The notes beneath the pieces were generated by a model. The model did no database searches and had not been told where the DNA came from. It was given only the letters and a program-made list of their open reading frames with translations. From assembly GCF_014489475.1 (NCBI RefSeq), contig NZ_CP060820.1, positions 2,186,001 through 2,250,000 of the forward strand: a stretch of 64,000 bases of DNA, in the 5' to 3' direction. This document shows positions 18,629 to 26,851 of this stretch, in pieces. The stretch comes from Lysobacter terrestris (GTDB lineage: Bacteria > Pseudomonadota > Gammaproteobacteria > Xanthomonadales > Xanthomonadaceae). Position 1 is the stretch's first letter. Every line of letters starts with the position of its first letter. A program made the translations under genes and the position numbers.

Positions 18629-19072
18629 TCAGTCGATCCGGTCGATCCGGTGCGGCCGGCCCGCGAACTCCACCGTGTCGCCCGCGGCCTTGCCATAGGC
18701 GGCGCGGTACAGCGGCGATTCGGTGGAGATGCCCATGTAGGTCTGCGCGCCGACCTTGAATTGCTGGGTCGCGACCGCGACGACGAAGCGCTGCCCGCCC
18801 AGTTCGAGCACCGCGCCCGGCGCCACCGTGGTGCGCGGGGCGAAGTCGATCGCCTGCAGCCGCGCCATCGCGTCCTGCGCCGCCTGCAGCGGACCTTCCA
18901 GGCCCTGCGCCAGTTCCGCGTCCTCGACGGCAAGCGAGTGGTCCTGGTCGTCCTCGGTGTCGGCGCGGTCCGGTTTCGACCCGGCCAGGTAGTCGGCGTA
19001 CGCCTCGCGCGCCGCCTGCAGTTCATGCCGTTCCAATGCGAGCAGCGCGTTGCGCAGTGCGGTCTTGTCCAT
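18629..19072 (-). CDS. GreA/GreB-type elongation-factor-like protein
   Basis: A 147-residue protein. The amino part is a charged helical region (about 1-75) that could form a coiled coil, and the carboxy part (YMGISTESPLYRAAYGKAAGD..EFAGR) resembles the FKBP-like carboxy domain of GreA/GreB, which docks on RNA polymerase. The transcript-cleavage Asp/Glu pair at the coil tip of true Gre factors is not obvious; the acidic stretch DTEDDQD near residue 40 could play that part. I infer an RNA-polymerase secondary-channel or related role, with moderate confidence in the family and little in the function. Confidence 0.62.
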   Translation of the reverse strand: MDKTALRNALLALERHELQAAREAYADYLAGSKPDRADTEDDQDHSLAVEDAELAQGLEGPLQAAQDAMARLQAIDFAPRTTVAPGAVLELGGQRFVVAVATQQFKVGAQTYMGISTESPLYRAAYGKAAGDTVEFAGRPHRIDRID

Positions 19073-19109
19073 GGCCCCTCCGATGCGACGGTCGGAGGCG
19101 AGCATACGC

Positions 19110-19679
19110 CTACAAAACGCGCGCGCTGCCGTCGGGATCGCGTTCCAGCATCCACAGCCCGGCCCATAGCTTGAGGTCGAGCTCAAAGCCCTCGCGCTGT
19201 TTCTGCATCAACCACGCGGGCGCCTGCGTGCGCGGCACGGCATGCACGGTGATGCCCTCGCCATCGACGCCGCCGCCATCCCCCACTCGGGTGAGTCCGC
19301 TGGCGCGGACGAAGGCGATGCGTTCGTTGCTCATGCCGGCCGAAGTCGGGCCGACCAGCAGCACTTCGACCTTGGCTGGGTCCCAGCCGGTTTCCTCGAT
19401 CAGTTCGCGCCGCGCGGCGGATTCGAGTGTGTCGTGCGCGTGGTCGTCGCCGACCAGGCCGGCCGGCATCTCGATCGTGCGCTTGCCCAGCGGCACGCGG
19501 AACTGCTCGACGAACAGCACGTGGTCGTCAGGGGTGGCGGCGATGATGATCACCGCCATGCCGTTGCCGTGGCTGCGCTCGGCGTATTCCCAGTGGCCGC
19601 GGCGTTTCAGCCGCAGCCATTGGCCGTCGTAGAGGGTTTCGGTCGGGTGGTCGCGGGTTTCGTGCAGGAGCTGGCTCAT
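19110..19679 (-). CDS. Nudix hydrolase
   Basis: A 189-residue nucleoside-diphosphate-X hydrolase. The Nudix box is read as G-x5-D-x7-RELIEETGW (about residues 76-98); the usual first Glu is Asp here, while the catalytic REx2EE core is intact. The layout, with VEQFRVPLGKRTIEMPAGLVGDD before the box, is that of ADP-ribose pyrophosphatase/NudE-like enzymes. Substrate cannot be fixed from sequence. It lies 37 bp upstream of the Gre-like gene on the same strand and 50 bp downstream of the nuclease gene, so an operon is likely. Confidence 0.88.
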   Translation of the reverse strand: MSQLLHETRDHPTETLYDGQWLRLKRRGHWEYAERSHGNGMAVIIIAATPDDHVLFVEQFRVPLGKRTIEMPAGLVGDDHAHDTLESAARRELIEETGWDPAKVEVLLVGPTSAGMSNERIAFVRASGLTRVGDGGGVDGEGITVHAVPRTQAPAWLMQKQREGFELDLKLWAGLWMLERDPDGSARVL

Positions 19680-19729
19680 GCCCCGATGCTACCGCGCCCG
19701 GATGTCGATGCTGCGACGACGCGGTGGCT

Positions 19730-20647
19730 TCACGCAGCCGCGTACTCCACTCCGGCCGCGGCGTGCAGGCGGCGGCGCGTCATCGGGCCGAAGCGCAGGG
19801 CTTCGCACAGCATGCCCAGCATCTGCGCATCGGCGTTGCCGCGCTCGAAGTGGCCGGCATCGAGCGGCGCATCCAGCGCGATCGTGGTCAGCCGGCGCCA
19901 CAGCAGTGCCTGCTCGCGGTGCTCGCGCAGCTTCACGGCCACGCCCGCGGCGCCGCGCAGGCGCAGGAACGGCACCTCGTCGATGCGTGCGAGCAGGGCG
20001 TCGAGCGAGCCGAAGTGGGCGAGCAGCACCGCCGCGGTCTTCGCGCCGACGCCGGGCACGCCGGGGATGTTGTCGACGGCGTCGCCGGTCAGCGCGAGGT
20101 AGTCCGCCACCTGGTGCGCGTGCACGCCCTGACGAGCTTTCACCCCGTCCGCGCCCCAGCGCTGGTCGCGGGCGTAGTCCCATTGTTCGTCGTGTTCGGC
20201 CAGCAGCTGCGAGAGGTCCTTGTCCGCCGAGACGATCACGCCGCGGTAGCCGTGCGCGCGCTGCCGCACCAGCGCCGAGCCGATCAGGTCGTCGGCCTCG
20301 TAGTCGTTGTGCGCGAGCACCGCGAATCCCAGGGCGATGCACAGCGCCTTGCAATGCGCGAACTGGCGCTTGAGTTCGTCCGGCGCCGCGTCGCGGTTGG
20401 CCTTGTAGGCGGGGTAGAGCGTGTTGCGGAAGCACGAATCCAGCGCTTCGTCGAAGGCGATCGCGATGTGCTGCGGACGCGTGCGGTCGAGCAGTTCAAG
20501 CAGGAAGCGCGCGAAACCGTGCACGGCGTTGGTCGGCCAGCCGTCGGCGTCGGTGAATTCGTTGGGCATCGAATGCCACGCACGGAACACGTACATGCTG
20601 GCGTCGACGAGGTAGAGCGGGCGCGGTGCGGCATCGACCGTGGTCAT
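19730..20647 (-). CDS. 5'-3' exonuclease / flap endonuclease (Xni-like)
   Basis: A 305-residue protein of the FEN superfamily, like the nuclease part of DNA polymerase I without the polymerase. It starts RPLYLVDASMYVFRAWH (first metal-site Asp), has AFDEALDSCFRNTLYPAYKANR (arch region), DYEADDLIG and SADKDLSQLL acidic metal ligands, and the helix-hairpin-helix GVPGVGAKTAAVLL near residue 200. It should process 5' flaps or structured DNA. The ATG at 20647 overlaps the nitroreductase stop by 4 bp; an ATG nine bases further upstream is also in frame. Confidence 0.88.
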   Translation of the reverse strand: MTTVDAAPRPLYLVDASMYVFRAWHSMPNEFTDADGWPTNAVHGFARFLLELLDRTRPQHIAIAFDEALDSCFRNTLYPAYKANRDAAPDELKRQFAHCKALCIALGFAVLAHNDYEADDLIGSALVRQRAHGYRGVIVSADKDLSQLLAEHDEQWDYARDQRWGADGVKARQGVHAHQVADYLALTGDAVDNIPGVPGVGAKTAAVLLAHFGSLDALLARIDEVPFLRLRGAAGVAVKLREHREQALLWRRLTTIALDAPLDAGHFERGNADAQMLGMLCEALRFGPMTRRRLHAAAGVEYAAA

Positions 20648-21228
20648 GGCGTCCATTCTTCCAGCAATGCGTGCGGATCCGGTCGCTCGCGCTCGGGCGC
20701 GTCGAGCTTCGGCGTGCCGATGTGGATGAAGCCGGCGATGTGCTCGTGCGCGGCCAGGCCGAGCCAGCGCGTGACTTCGCCGTCGTAGGCCGGCCAGCCG
20801 GTCAGCCATTGCGCGCCGAAGCCGGCGGCCTGCGCGGCCTGCAGCAGGGCGAAGCAGACGCAGCCGGCGCTGAGCAGGCGTTCCTGTTCGGGAATCTTCT
20901 CGTCCGGCCCGAGCTGCGCAATGACCGCGATCACCAGCGGCGCGTGCGAGAAGCGCAGGCGGTCCTTCTCGATCGCGGCTTCGCCGGCTTCCGGGTCGCG
21001 TTCGCGGCCACGCGCGGCCAGGCGTTCACCGAGGACGTGGCGCGCCTCGCCCTGGATCGACAGGAAGCGCCACGGCACGCGCTTGCCGTGGTCGGGCACG
21101 CGCACCGCCGATTGCAGCAGCCGCAGCAGGGTGGTCGGGTCGGGGCCCGGCTCGGCCAATTGCTTGGACGGCACCGAGCGCCGCCGGTCGAGGTCGGCGA
21201 GCCGGTCGTCCAGGAGGTTTTGGGACAT
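20644..21228 (-). CDS. Nitroreductase family protein (YdjA-like)
   Basis: A 194-residue flavoprotein of the nitroreductase superfamily. The RRRSVPSKQLAEPGPD start, the VRVPDHGKRVPWRF segment (FMN-binding Arg/Ser pattern) and the LLSAGCVCFALLQAAQAAGFGAQW helix are as in YdjA. These small dimeric enzymes use NAD(P)H to reduce nitro compounds or quinones; the natural substrate is unknown. It is the first gene of a minus-strand run (nitroreductase, nuclease, Nudix, Gre-like). Confidence 0.87.
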   Translation of the reverse strand: MSQNLLDDRLADLDRRRSVPSKQLAEPGPDPTTLLRLLQSAVRVPDHGKRVPWRFLSIQGEARHVLGERLAARGRERDPEAGEAAIEKDRLRFSHAPLVIAVIAQLGPDEKIPEQERLLSAGCVCFALLQAAQAAGFGAQWLTGWPAYDGEVTRWLGLAAHEHIAGFIHIGTPKLDAPERERPDPHALLEEWTP

Positions 21229-21350
21229 TGATCACACTTCCAAAATTAGGGTCGCAAGCTGACAAATTCCGACACTATGCTGCTGAAAACGTCGCAAAGT
21301 GTCGCTCGGTGAGTCGCCCGGCGACGACGGTACTTAGGGGAAGGTGGAAC

Positions 21351-23519
21351 GTGTCGTCTGATTATCCTCCTGGCATGGCCGCACAGGGCGCTTCCGGGCG
21401 CAGCGACCCCTTGCGCGTCCTCGAAGAGGTCAAGCGCATCTCGGTCGAGTTGCTGGGCGCGGTGCCCAGTGGCCTGTTCGCGCCGGTCGAGTTCACCCTG
21501 CACGACTCCTCGCAGCGCGGCCTGTCGCGCCCGGTGGAACTGCAGGCGCTGCTGAAGCTACGCCAGCAGTCGGCGGCACTGGTGATGCGCTACCGCCAGC
21601 AGGTCGCGCAGGGCTTCGACGACTTCCGTTCGCTGCGCATCCGCAACCGCGGCGACCTGCCGTTGTCGCTGGTCGCGGAAAACCAGCTCGCCTTCCACCT
21701 CGCCGGCCAGCAGCTGGCCGACGCGATCGAAACCCGCTTCGCCCCGGCGCTGGAAACCATGAACGCCCGCCTGGACAAGCTCGCCGAAGCCCTGCAGATG
21801 CAGCCGGGCGCGAACCCGATCGGCGCGGGCCGCCTCGCCGGCGCCTTCATCGAGACCTTCCGCGACGCGCAGATGCCGAACGAGCTGCAGCCGCTGATGT
21901 TCCGCGCCTACGAACAGGAACTCGCCCGCGTGCTGGGCGACCTGTACACGCGCGTGAACCAGTTGCTGGCCAGCGCCGGTTTCGGTACGCCGGTGCAGGG
22001 CCCGCGGCCGTTGCCGCCGCGCGACGTGCAGGTCGCGCGCCGCGACCAGGAACACGACCTGGTGCAGGAGATCCGCCGCCCGCGCGCGGTCGATCCGCGC
22101 ATCGCCGAGCAGTTCGCGCAGCTGCGCACGGAACTGCACGCGTGGCGCCAGCAGTTGCCCGGCCACGCCCACGCCGAGGCGCTCAACGCCTTGCCGCGGC
22201 GCGAGCTGCGCGGCGAGGAACTCACCAGCGTGGTCGCGCTGCTGCAGCCGGAATCGCCGGATGTGTTCGTGCGCGCGCTCGGCGGGCAGCCGGGGCAGGT
22301 CGCTTACGCCATCCGCGAGCACCTGGTCGACGGCGCGCGTCGCCTCGGCCACAACCCCGACCACACCCGCATGAGCGCGGACCAGGACGACGCCATCGAC
22401 CTGGTCGGCATGCTGTTCGAATCGCTGTTCCAGAGCTACGCCCTGCTCGACCACGCGCGCCGCCTCTACGGCCGCCTGGTGATGCCGTACGTGAAGGTCG
22501 CGCTCAACGACAACGCCCTGTTCGTGCAGCGCGAGCATCCGGCGCGCAAGCTGCTCGATGCCATCACCGAGGCCTGCGAAGGCAACGCCGCGGCGACGCC
22601 GCAGGATCGCGAACTGATCGAACGCTGCGCGGCGATCTCGCAGCGCATCGTCGCCGACTACAACGAAGACCTCGCGGTGTTCGGGCTGGCGCACGCGGAG
22701 CTGGAAGCGCTGCTCGAGCAGCACCGCCGCCGCGTCGAGCTGCAGGAAGCGCGCGCCGCCAAGGCCACCTTCGGTCGCGAGCGCCTCGGCGAGGCACGCA
22801 CGCAGGCCGACCAGGTGCTGCATCACCTGTTCGCCGAGCCGATGACCGGCCCGGTGGGCGAGTTCCTCGCGCAGCCGTGGCGCCATCACCTGGTGCAGAC
22901 CCTGTTGCGCGACGGCGCCGGTTCCACCCGCCACAGCGAAACCCTGGCCCTGGGCGACGCGCTGCTCGATGCCGATCGCCTCGCCCGTACCGGCGCCGAG
23001 GGCCGCCGCCTGGCCGATCGCCTGCTGTCGCTGCAGGACGCGCTCACCCACTGCCTGGCCAGTTCCGGCCTGGACGAGGAAGCGGCGATGCAGCGCCTGA
23101 GCGAACTGGTCCGCGCGCTCGCGCTGCCGGACGCCCCGCGCGACGTGCCGGCCGCGCCCGCCGCCGTCATCGACGAGGAAGCCGCGACCGAAGACGCATC
23201 GCTGTGGCTGGCCGGCGGCACCGCGACGGTGGCGCACGATCCGGAAGTGGCCGCGCGCATGCGCCGCCTGCTGCCGGGCGAATGGCTGCGCCTGCTGGAT
23301 CCGGCGGGACAGGCGGTTGCGGTCAAGGTCGCCTGGATCAGCCCGATGACCGGGCGCTTCCTGCTGGTCAACCGCCGCGGCCTGCGCGTGCTGGTTGCTT
23401 CGGCAACGGAACTGGCCGCGCTGGCGCAGGCCGGACGCCTGCAGGTCGGTGCCGAGCGCGCGCCGACCGACGAAGCCATCCGCCACCTGCGCGACCGGCT
23501 CACGCGCGCGGCCGCCTGA
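21351..23519 (+). CDS. DUF1631 family protein
   Basis: A large 722-residue cytosolic protein of the DUF1631 family, found in gamma- and betaproteobacteria. It is mainly helical, with recognisable stretches such as RFAPALETMNARLDKLAEAL and DVVGMLF-like IDLVGMLFESLFQ, and a carboxy-terminal PilZ-like beta region (LLPGEWLRLLDPAGQAVAVK...LLVNRRGLRVLV) that may bind c-di-GMP or mimic it; the Arg-x3-Arg motif of PilZ is not obvious. I chose the GTG at 21351 because AGGGGA lies nine bases upstream; ATG 21375 is the alternative. A strong terminator follows. Confidence 0.82.
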   Translation: MSSDYPPGMAAQGASGRSDPLRVLEEVKRISVELLGAVPSGLFAPVEFTLHDSSQRGLSRPVELQALLKLRQQSAALVMRYRQQVAQGFDDFRSLRIRNRGDLPLSLVAENQLAFHLAGQQLADAIETRFAPALETMNARLDKLAEALQMQPGANPIGAGRLAGAFIETFRDAQMPNELQPLMFRAYEQELARVLGDLYTRVNQLLASAGFGTPVQGPRPLPPRDVQVARRDQEHDLVQEIRRPRAVDPRIAEQFAQLRTELHAWRQQLPGHAHAEALNALPRRELRGEELTSVVALLQPESPDVFVRALGGQPGQVAYAIREHLVDGARRLGHNPDHTRMSADQDDAIDLVGMLFESLFQSYALLDHARRLYGRLVMPYVKVALNDNALFVQREHPARKLLDAITEACEGNAAATPQDRELIERCAAISQRIVADYNEDLAVFGLAHAELEALLEQHRRRVELQEARAAKATFGRERLGEARTQADQVLHHLFAEPMTGPVGEFLAQPWRHHLVQTLLRDGAGSTRHSETLALGDALLDADRLARTGAEGRRLADRLLSLQDALTHCLASSGLDEEAAMQRLSELVRALALPDAPRDVPAAPAAVIDEEAATEDASLWLAGGTATVAHDPEVAARMRRLLPGEWLRLLDPAGQAVAVKVAWISPMTGRFLLVNRRGLRVLVASATELAALAQAGRLQVGAERAPTDEAIRHLRDRLTRAAA

Positions 23520-23546
23520 GCACGGCGACAGAAGTAGTACCCACGG

Positions 23547-23575
23547 ACGGAGCGGCTTGCCGCTCCGTTTCGTTT
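23547..23575 (+). terminator. Intrinsic terminator after the DUF1631 gene
   Basis: Nine-base arms (ACGGAGCGG, 23547-23555, and its complement 23560-23568) enclose CTTG and are followed by TTCGTTTTT. It lies 28 bp past the stop and fits a rho-independent terminator. Confidence 0.85.
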
Positions 23576-23684
23576 TTGCGGCCGATGGCGACGCTCATGC
23601 GCAGTCGTCATCACGGCCGGCATCGATCGCACGCGTCGCCGCCTTTTGGTTAGGATGCCGTGGATATCCGATGCGGAGCGCGGC

Positions 23685-24818
23685 ATGACGGCAGGAGCGG
23701 GGCAGGGGATCACCATTGCAGTGGCTCGCGAGACCGCGCCGGGCGAGCGCCGCGTCGCCGCCACGCCGGAGACCTGCAAGAAGCTCGCGGCGCTGGGCGC
23801 GCAGGTGCGCGTGCAGCGTGGCGCCGGCTTCACCGCCGGCTTCACCGACGAGGCCTATGCCGGTGCCGGCGCGCAGCTCGTCGATGACGCGACCGCGGCA
23901 TTGGACAACGCCGACGTGGTGCTGTGCGTGCAGCCGCCGGCGGCGTCGGTGCTGGCGCAGCTGAAGCCGGGCGCCGCCCTGGTCGGCATGCTCGCGCCGC
24001 AGGCCGATGCCGCGCGCGCCGCGGCGATCGAATCGCGCGGCGTGCTCGCGTTCCCGCTCGAACGCCTGCCGCGCACCACGCGCGCGCAGGCGATGGACAT
24101 CCTCAGCTCGCAGGCGGGCATGGCCGGCTACAAGGCGACGCTGATCGCCGCCCAGCTTGCGCCGCGCTTCTTCCCGATGCTGACCACGGCGGCGGGCACG
24201 ATCCGCCCATCGAAGGTGCTGATCGTCGGTGCCGGCGTCGCCGGCCTGCAGGCGATCGCCACCGCCAAGCGCCTGGGCGCGCAGGTCGAAGGCTTCGACG
24301 TGCGCCCGGAAACGCGCGAACAGATCGAATCGCTCGGCGGCAAGTTCCTCGACCTCGGCGTCAGCGCCGCGGGCGAAGGCGGCTACGCGCGCCAGCTCAC
24401 CGACGAGGAGCGCGCGCTGCAGCAGCAGCGCCTGGCCGAGCACCTCAAGACCGTCGACGTGATCGTCTGCACCGCGGCGGTGCCCGGTCGGCCCGCGCCG
24501 AAGATCGTCACCGCGGCGATGGTCGCGGGCATGAAGCCGGGCAGCGTGATCGTCGACCTGGCCGCGGAAACCGGCGGCAACTGCGAACTGACCCGCCCCG
24601 GCGAAACCATCGGCAGCGACAACGGGGTCGTGGTCGCCGGGCCGCTCGACCTGGCGAGCATGGGCGCGGTGCACGCGAGCGAGATGTACGCCCGCAACCT
24701 GTTGAACTTCGCCAGCCTGTTCGTGAAGGACGGCGCGCTCGCCTTCGACTGGAACGACGAACTGCTGGCGAAGACGGTGTGGCCGCGCCCGCCGGATTCT
24801 TCCGGCGTCGCCGCGTAA
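23685..24818 (+). CDS. pntAA: NAD(P) transhydrogenase subunit alpha, part 1 (PntAA)
   Basis: NAD(H)-binding domain I of the proton-translocating transhydrogenase, 377 residues. It has the alanine-dehydrogenase-like fold: VARETAPGERRVAATPE at the start, QAMDILSSQAGMAGYKA with the RQD-loop equivalent, and the nucleotide motif VLIVGAGVAGLQAIATAKRLGA (about 179-200). Split transhydrogenases carry this domain as a separate peripheral subunit that passes hydride to PntB. GGAG precedes ATG 23685. Its partner genes pntAB and pntB begin 2 kb further on, separated by an opposite-strand cassette. Confidence 0.94.
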   Translation: MTAGAGQGITIAVARETAPGERRVAATPETCKKLAALGAQVRVQRGAGFTAGFTDEAYAGAGAQLVDDATAALDNADVVLCVQPPAASVLAQLKPGAALVGMLAPQADAARAAAIESRGVLAFPLERLPRTTRAQAMDILSSQAGMAGYKATLIAAQLAPRFFPMLTTAAGTIRPSKVLIVGAGVAGLQAIATAKRLGAQVEGFDVRPETREQIESLGGKFLDLGVSAAGEGGYARQLTDEERALQQQRLAEHLKTVDVIVCTAAVPGRPAPKIVTAAMVAGMKPGSVIVDLAAETGGNCELTRPGETIGSDNGVVVAGPLDLASMGAVHASEMYARNLLNFASLFVKDGALAFDWNDELLAKTVWPRPPDSSGVAA

Positions 24819-24885
24819 CGCGTCGCAGCGTGCGCGGTTACCAACGCGCGGCTATCAATAGCCGGTAAGGCCGTTCTACAAACGC

Positions 24886-24910
24886 GAAGGGCGGGAAATC
24901 CCCGCCCTTC
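24886..24910. terminator. Bidirectional hairpin between pntAA and the DUF3106 gene
   Basis: Ten-base arms (GAAGGGCGGG, 24886-24895, with its complement 24901-24910) and a 5-base loop lie between two convergent genes. A small palindrome GGCTATCAATAGCC precedes it at 24850-24863. It separates pntAA from the sigma-factor cassette. Confidence 0.75.
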
Positions 24911-24934
24911 TGCTTCTGCACATGGCGACAACGC

Positions 24935-25372
24935 TCAGCGCGGCGGCGCCGGATGCGCCTTGATCCATGCATCGCGCTCCGCCGGCGTCATCGCCTTCCA
25001 CTTCGCGCGTAGGTCCTGGCGTTGCTCCGGGGTCATGTTGCGCATCTCGCCGAACAGGGCACGCGCGTGGTCGCGCTGTTCGGGCGACATGTGGCCCCAG
25101 CGCTTCATGCCGCGGTGCATGCGCTTGCGCTGCTCCGGGCTCATGGTCTGCCAGCGCTGCGCGTGCTCCATCATCCGCGCGCGCTGTTCCGGGTTGCTGT
25201 TCCAGCGTTCGCGCACCGGCGCGAGCAGCATCTCGCGCTCGGCCACGCTGAGCTGTTCCCAGGCGGGGTAGGCGCGTGCCGCGGGGGCGGGCCTGCTGTC
25301 CGGCGCGCCCTGGGCGAAGGCGGATGCGCACAGCAGCAGGGACAGGACGAAGACGTGGCGAAGCGGTTTCAT
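24935..25372 (-). CDS. Secreted DUF3106 protein
   Basis: A 145-residue exported protein. A signal peptide (LRHVFVLSLLLCASAFA) precedes a mature part made of repeated helical units of the form W-x2-MSPEQR / MTPEQRQDLR / MTPAERDAW, the DUF3106 signature. The MxPEQR repeats recall the LTxxQ units of Spy/CpxP periplasmic chaperones. It is the last gene of a four-gene run with a sigma factor, 4 bp after the His-rich gene. Envelope-stress or chaperone-like function is inferred from repeats and context. Confidence 0.78.
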   Translation of the reverse strand: MKPLRHVFVLSLLLCASAFAQGAPDSRPAPAARAYPAWEQLSVAEREMLLAPVRERWNSNPEQRARMMEHAQRWQTMSPEQRKRMHRGMKRWGHMSPEQRDHARALFGEMRNMTPEQRQDLRAKWKAMTPAERDAWIKAHPAPPR

Positions 25373-25376
25373 CGGA

Positions 25377-25775
25377 TTACTCCGTAACAAGGTTGTCGGT
25401 GTCGTTCGAGGCGAGCCAGAGGTACAGGTCGGGCGATTCGTCGAGCGTGGCGTAGACGTCGCCGGTGTCGCCGTCGCTGGCGGCGGACTCCACGGCGACC
25501 GGTGCGGTGGCCTGCGTCGGCGGCGTGCCGGAGCCCGGATGGCGCAGGAACACTCCGCCGGCGATGAGCGCGACGGCGCAGGTCGCCGCCAGTGGCCATG
25601 CGTGCAGGCGCGAGTGCAGTGCGCGCGGCGCCGGGCGCTGCGGCCGCAGTTGCAATAGCGTGCGCGCGGACACGCTGTCGACGGCCTGCGCATGCGCATG
25701 GCGCAGGCGCGCGTCGAAGCGGTCGTGCTCGTGGCCGGCATGCTCGTGGCCGGCGTGGTCGTGGCCGGTAGTCAT
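25377..25775 (-). CDS. His-rich one-helix membrane protein, possible anti-sigma factor
   Basis: A 132-residue protein. The amino end is striking: GHDHAGHEHAGHEHDRFDAR, with seven His in the first 17 residues. A helical stretch, one membrane segment (WPLAATCAVALIAGGVFL, about 66-83) and a short periplasmic tail ending YLWLASNDTDNLVTE follow. Its ATG overlaps the sigma-factor stop (ATGA), the usual place of an anti-sigma gene, and topology fits a cytosolic sigma-binding part. No zinc-binding anti-sigma motif (HxxxCxxC) is present. Metal sensing by the His cluster is speculation. Confidence 0.68.
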   Translation of the reverse strand: MTTGHDHAGHEHAGHEHDRFDARLRHAHAQAVDSVSARTLLQLRPQRPAPRALHSRLHAWPLAATCAVALIAGGVFLRHPGSGTPPTQATAPVAVESAASDGDTGDVYATLDESPDLYLWLASNDTDNLVTE

Positions 25776-26341
25776 CGGAAGTCCTCCAGGTAACGCTGCA
25801 ATGCATCCCGTGCGCGGGAGAGGTGGGTCTTGACCGCGCCTTCGCTGCAGCCCATGACGCGGGCGGTGGTGGCGACGTCGAGGTCTTCGAAGATGCGCAG
25901 GGTGAAGGCCTCGCGCTGGCGTTGCGGCAGGCGGCGCAGGGCATCGACGATGCGGGCCCAGGCCTGCCGGTCCTCCTGCCGCTGCGACGGATCGCCGCCG
26001 GGGTCGGCCCAGTCGACCGTTTCCTCCGCATCCGTCGGCGGCGACAGCCAGCGCAGGCGCAGCAGGCCGCGTCGCTGCGCATCGACGATGCGGCTGCGCA
26101 GCACGCTCCAGAACAGCGGCGTCCATTCCGCAGCGGGACGGTCGCGGTAGCCGAGCATCCGTGTCATCGCGTCCTGCACCGCATCGCGCGCGTCCTCGCG
26201 GTGGCGCAGGCCGCCCTCGGCGAAGCGCAGCGCGCGCGTGGCGATGCCGGCGAGGAACTGCTCCAGCGTCGCCGCCTCGGCGGTGAAGGCGGGCGGGGCG
26301 GCGGCCGGGCTGTCCGCGGCGGAGGTCATGCGCTCCAGCAT
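25772..26341 (-). CDS. ECF-type sigma-70 family RNA polymerase sigma factor
   Basis: A 189-residue extracytoplasmic-function sigma factor. Region 2 spans about residues 28-95 (HREDARDAVQDAMTRML, FWSVLRSRIVDAQRR) and region 4 about 125-180 (LPQRQREAFTLRIFEDLDVA..MGCSEGAVKTHLSRARDAL), with no regions 1 or 3. It overlaps the His-rich gene by 4 bp and starts 9 bp after the DRKGD-repeat gene, so all four genes of the cassette form one tight operon. Autoregulation would be usual. An ATG at 26329 is an alternative start. Confidence 0.87.
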   Translation of the reverse strand: MLERMTSAADSPAAAPPAFTAEAATLEQFLAGIATRALRFAEGGLRHREDARDAVQDAMTRMLGYRDRPAAEWTPLFWSVLRSRIVDAQRRGLLRLRWLSPPTDAEETVDWADPGGDPSQRQEDRQAWARIVDALRRLPQRQREAFTLRIFEDLDVATTARVMGCSEGAVKTHLSRARDALQRYLEDFR

Positions 26342-26350
26342 GCACCGGTC

Positions 26351-26698
26351 TCAGTGATGGCGGCCGGAATGCCGGTCCCAGCGCCGGTCGAAGCGGTCGC
26401 CGCGCCGGTCCCAGCGCGCCTCGGCGAGTTCGCCACGGCGATCCAGGCGGTGGTCGATGCGGTCGCCCTTGCGGTCGAGCCGGTATGACTTCTGGTAATG
26501 ACCATGGGCGGCGGCGTGCGCGGCGCGATGATCGAGGCGATGGTCGATGCGGTCGCCCTTGCGGTCCAGGCGGTGTTCGATGTGCTCGCCCCTGCGATCC
26601 ATGCGGTGGTCGACGCGATCACCGAAGTCGCCCGCTGCGGCTGCAGCGCTCGCGGCCCACAGCCCCAGACCCAACGTCATGCCCAGCAATGCCTTCAT
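26351..26698 (-). CDS. Secreted DRKGDRIDHRLD-repeat protein
   Basis: A 115-residue exported protein. After a signal peptide (LGMTLGLGLWAASAAAAA) nearly the whole mature part is a degenerate repeat of the unit LDRKGDRIDHRLDRRG, extremely rich in Asp, Arg and His and with a heptad-like spacing that could form a charged helix. I know no function. It is the first gene of the four-gene sigma-factor run. Composition is unlike the neighbours, but base composition is not. Confidence 0.72.
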   Translation of the reverse strand: MKALLGMTLGLGLWAASAAAAAGDFGDRVDHRMDRRGEHIEHRLDRKGDRIDHRLDHRAAHAAAHGHYQKSYRLDRKGDRIDHRLDRRGELAEARWDRRGDRFDRRWDRHSGRHH

Positions 26699-26851
26699 GT
26701 GGATGTCCTCGGGCCGGCAGGGCGCGGGATGCGCCGGGGTTGTGTCGGCCTGCACGAGGGAAAACGCGTGACCCGGTCGCCGGTTGACACGGCAGCCGTT
26801 GCATTCAGGGATCGTTATGATGGGGACGAACGCGACCTGGGGGCACACCGC

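Noticed and set aside
26783-26821. TTGACA ... TATGAT as a pntAB promoter
   Set aside because: Both hexamers are good, but the 27-bp gap is too long for sigma-70, so I mention only the -35-like element.
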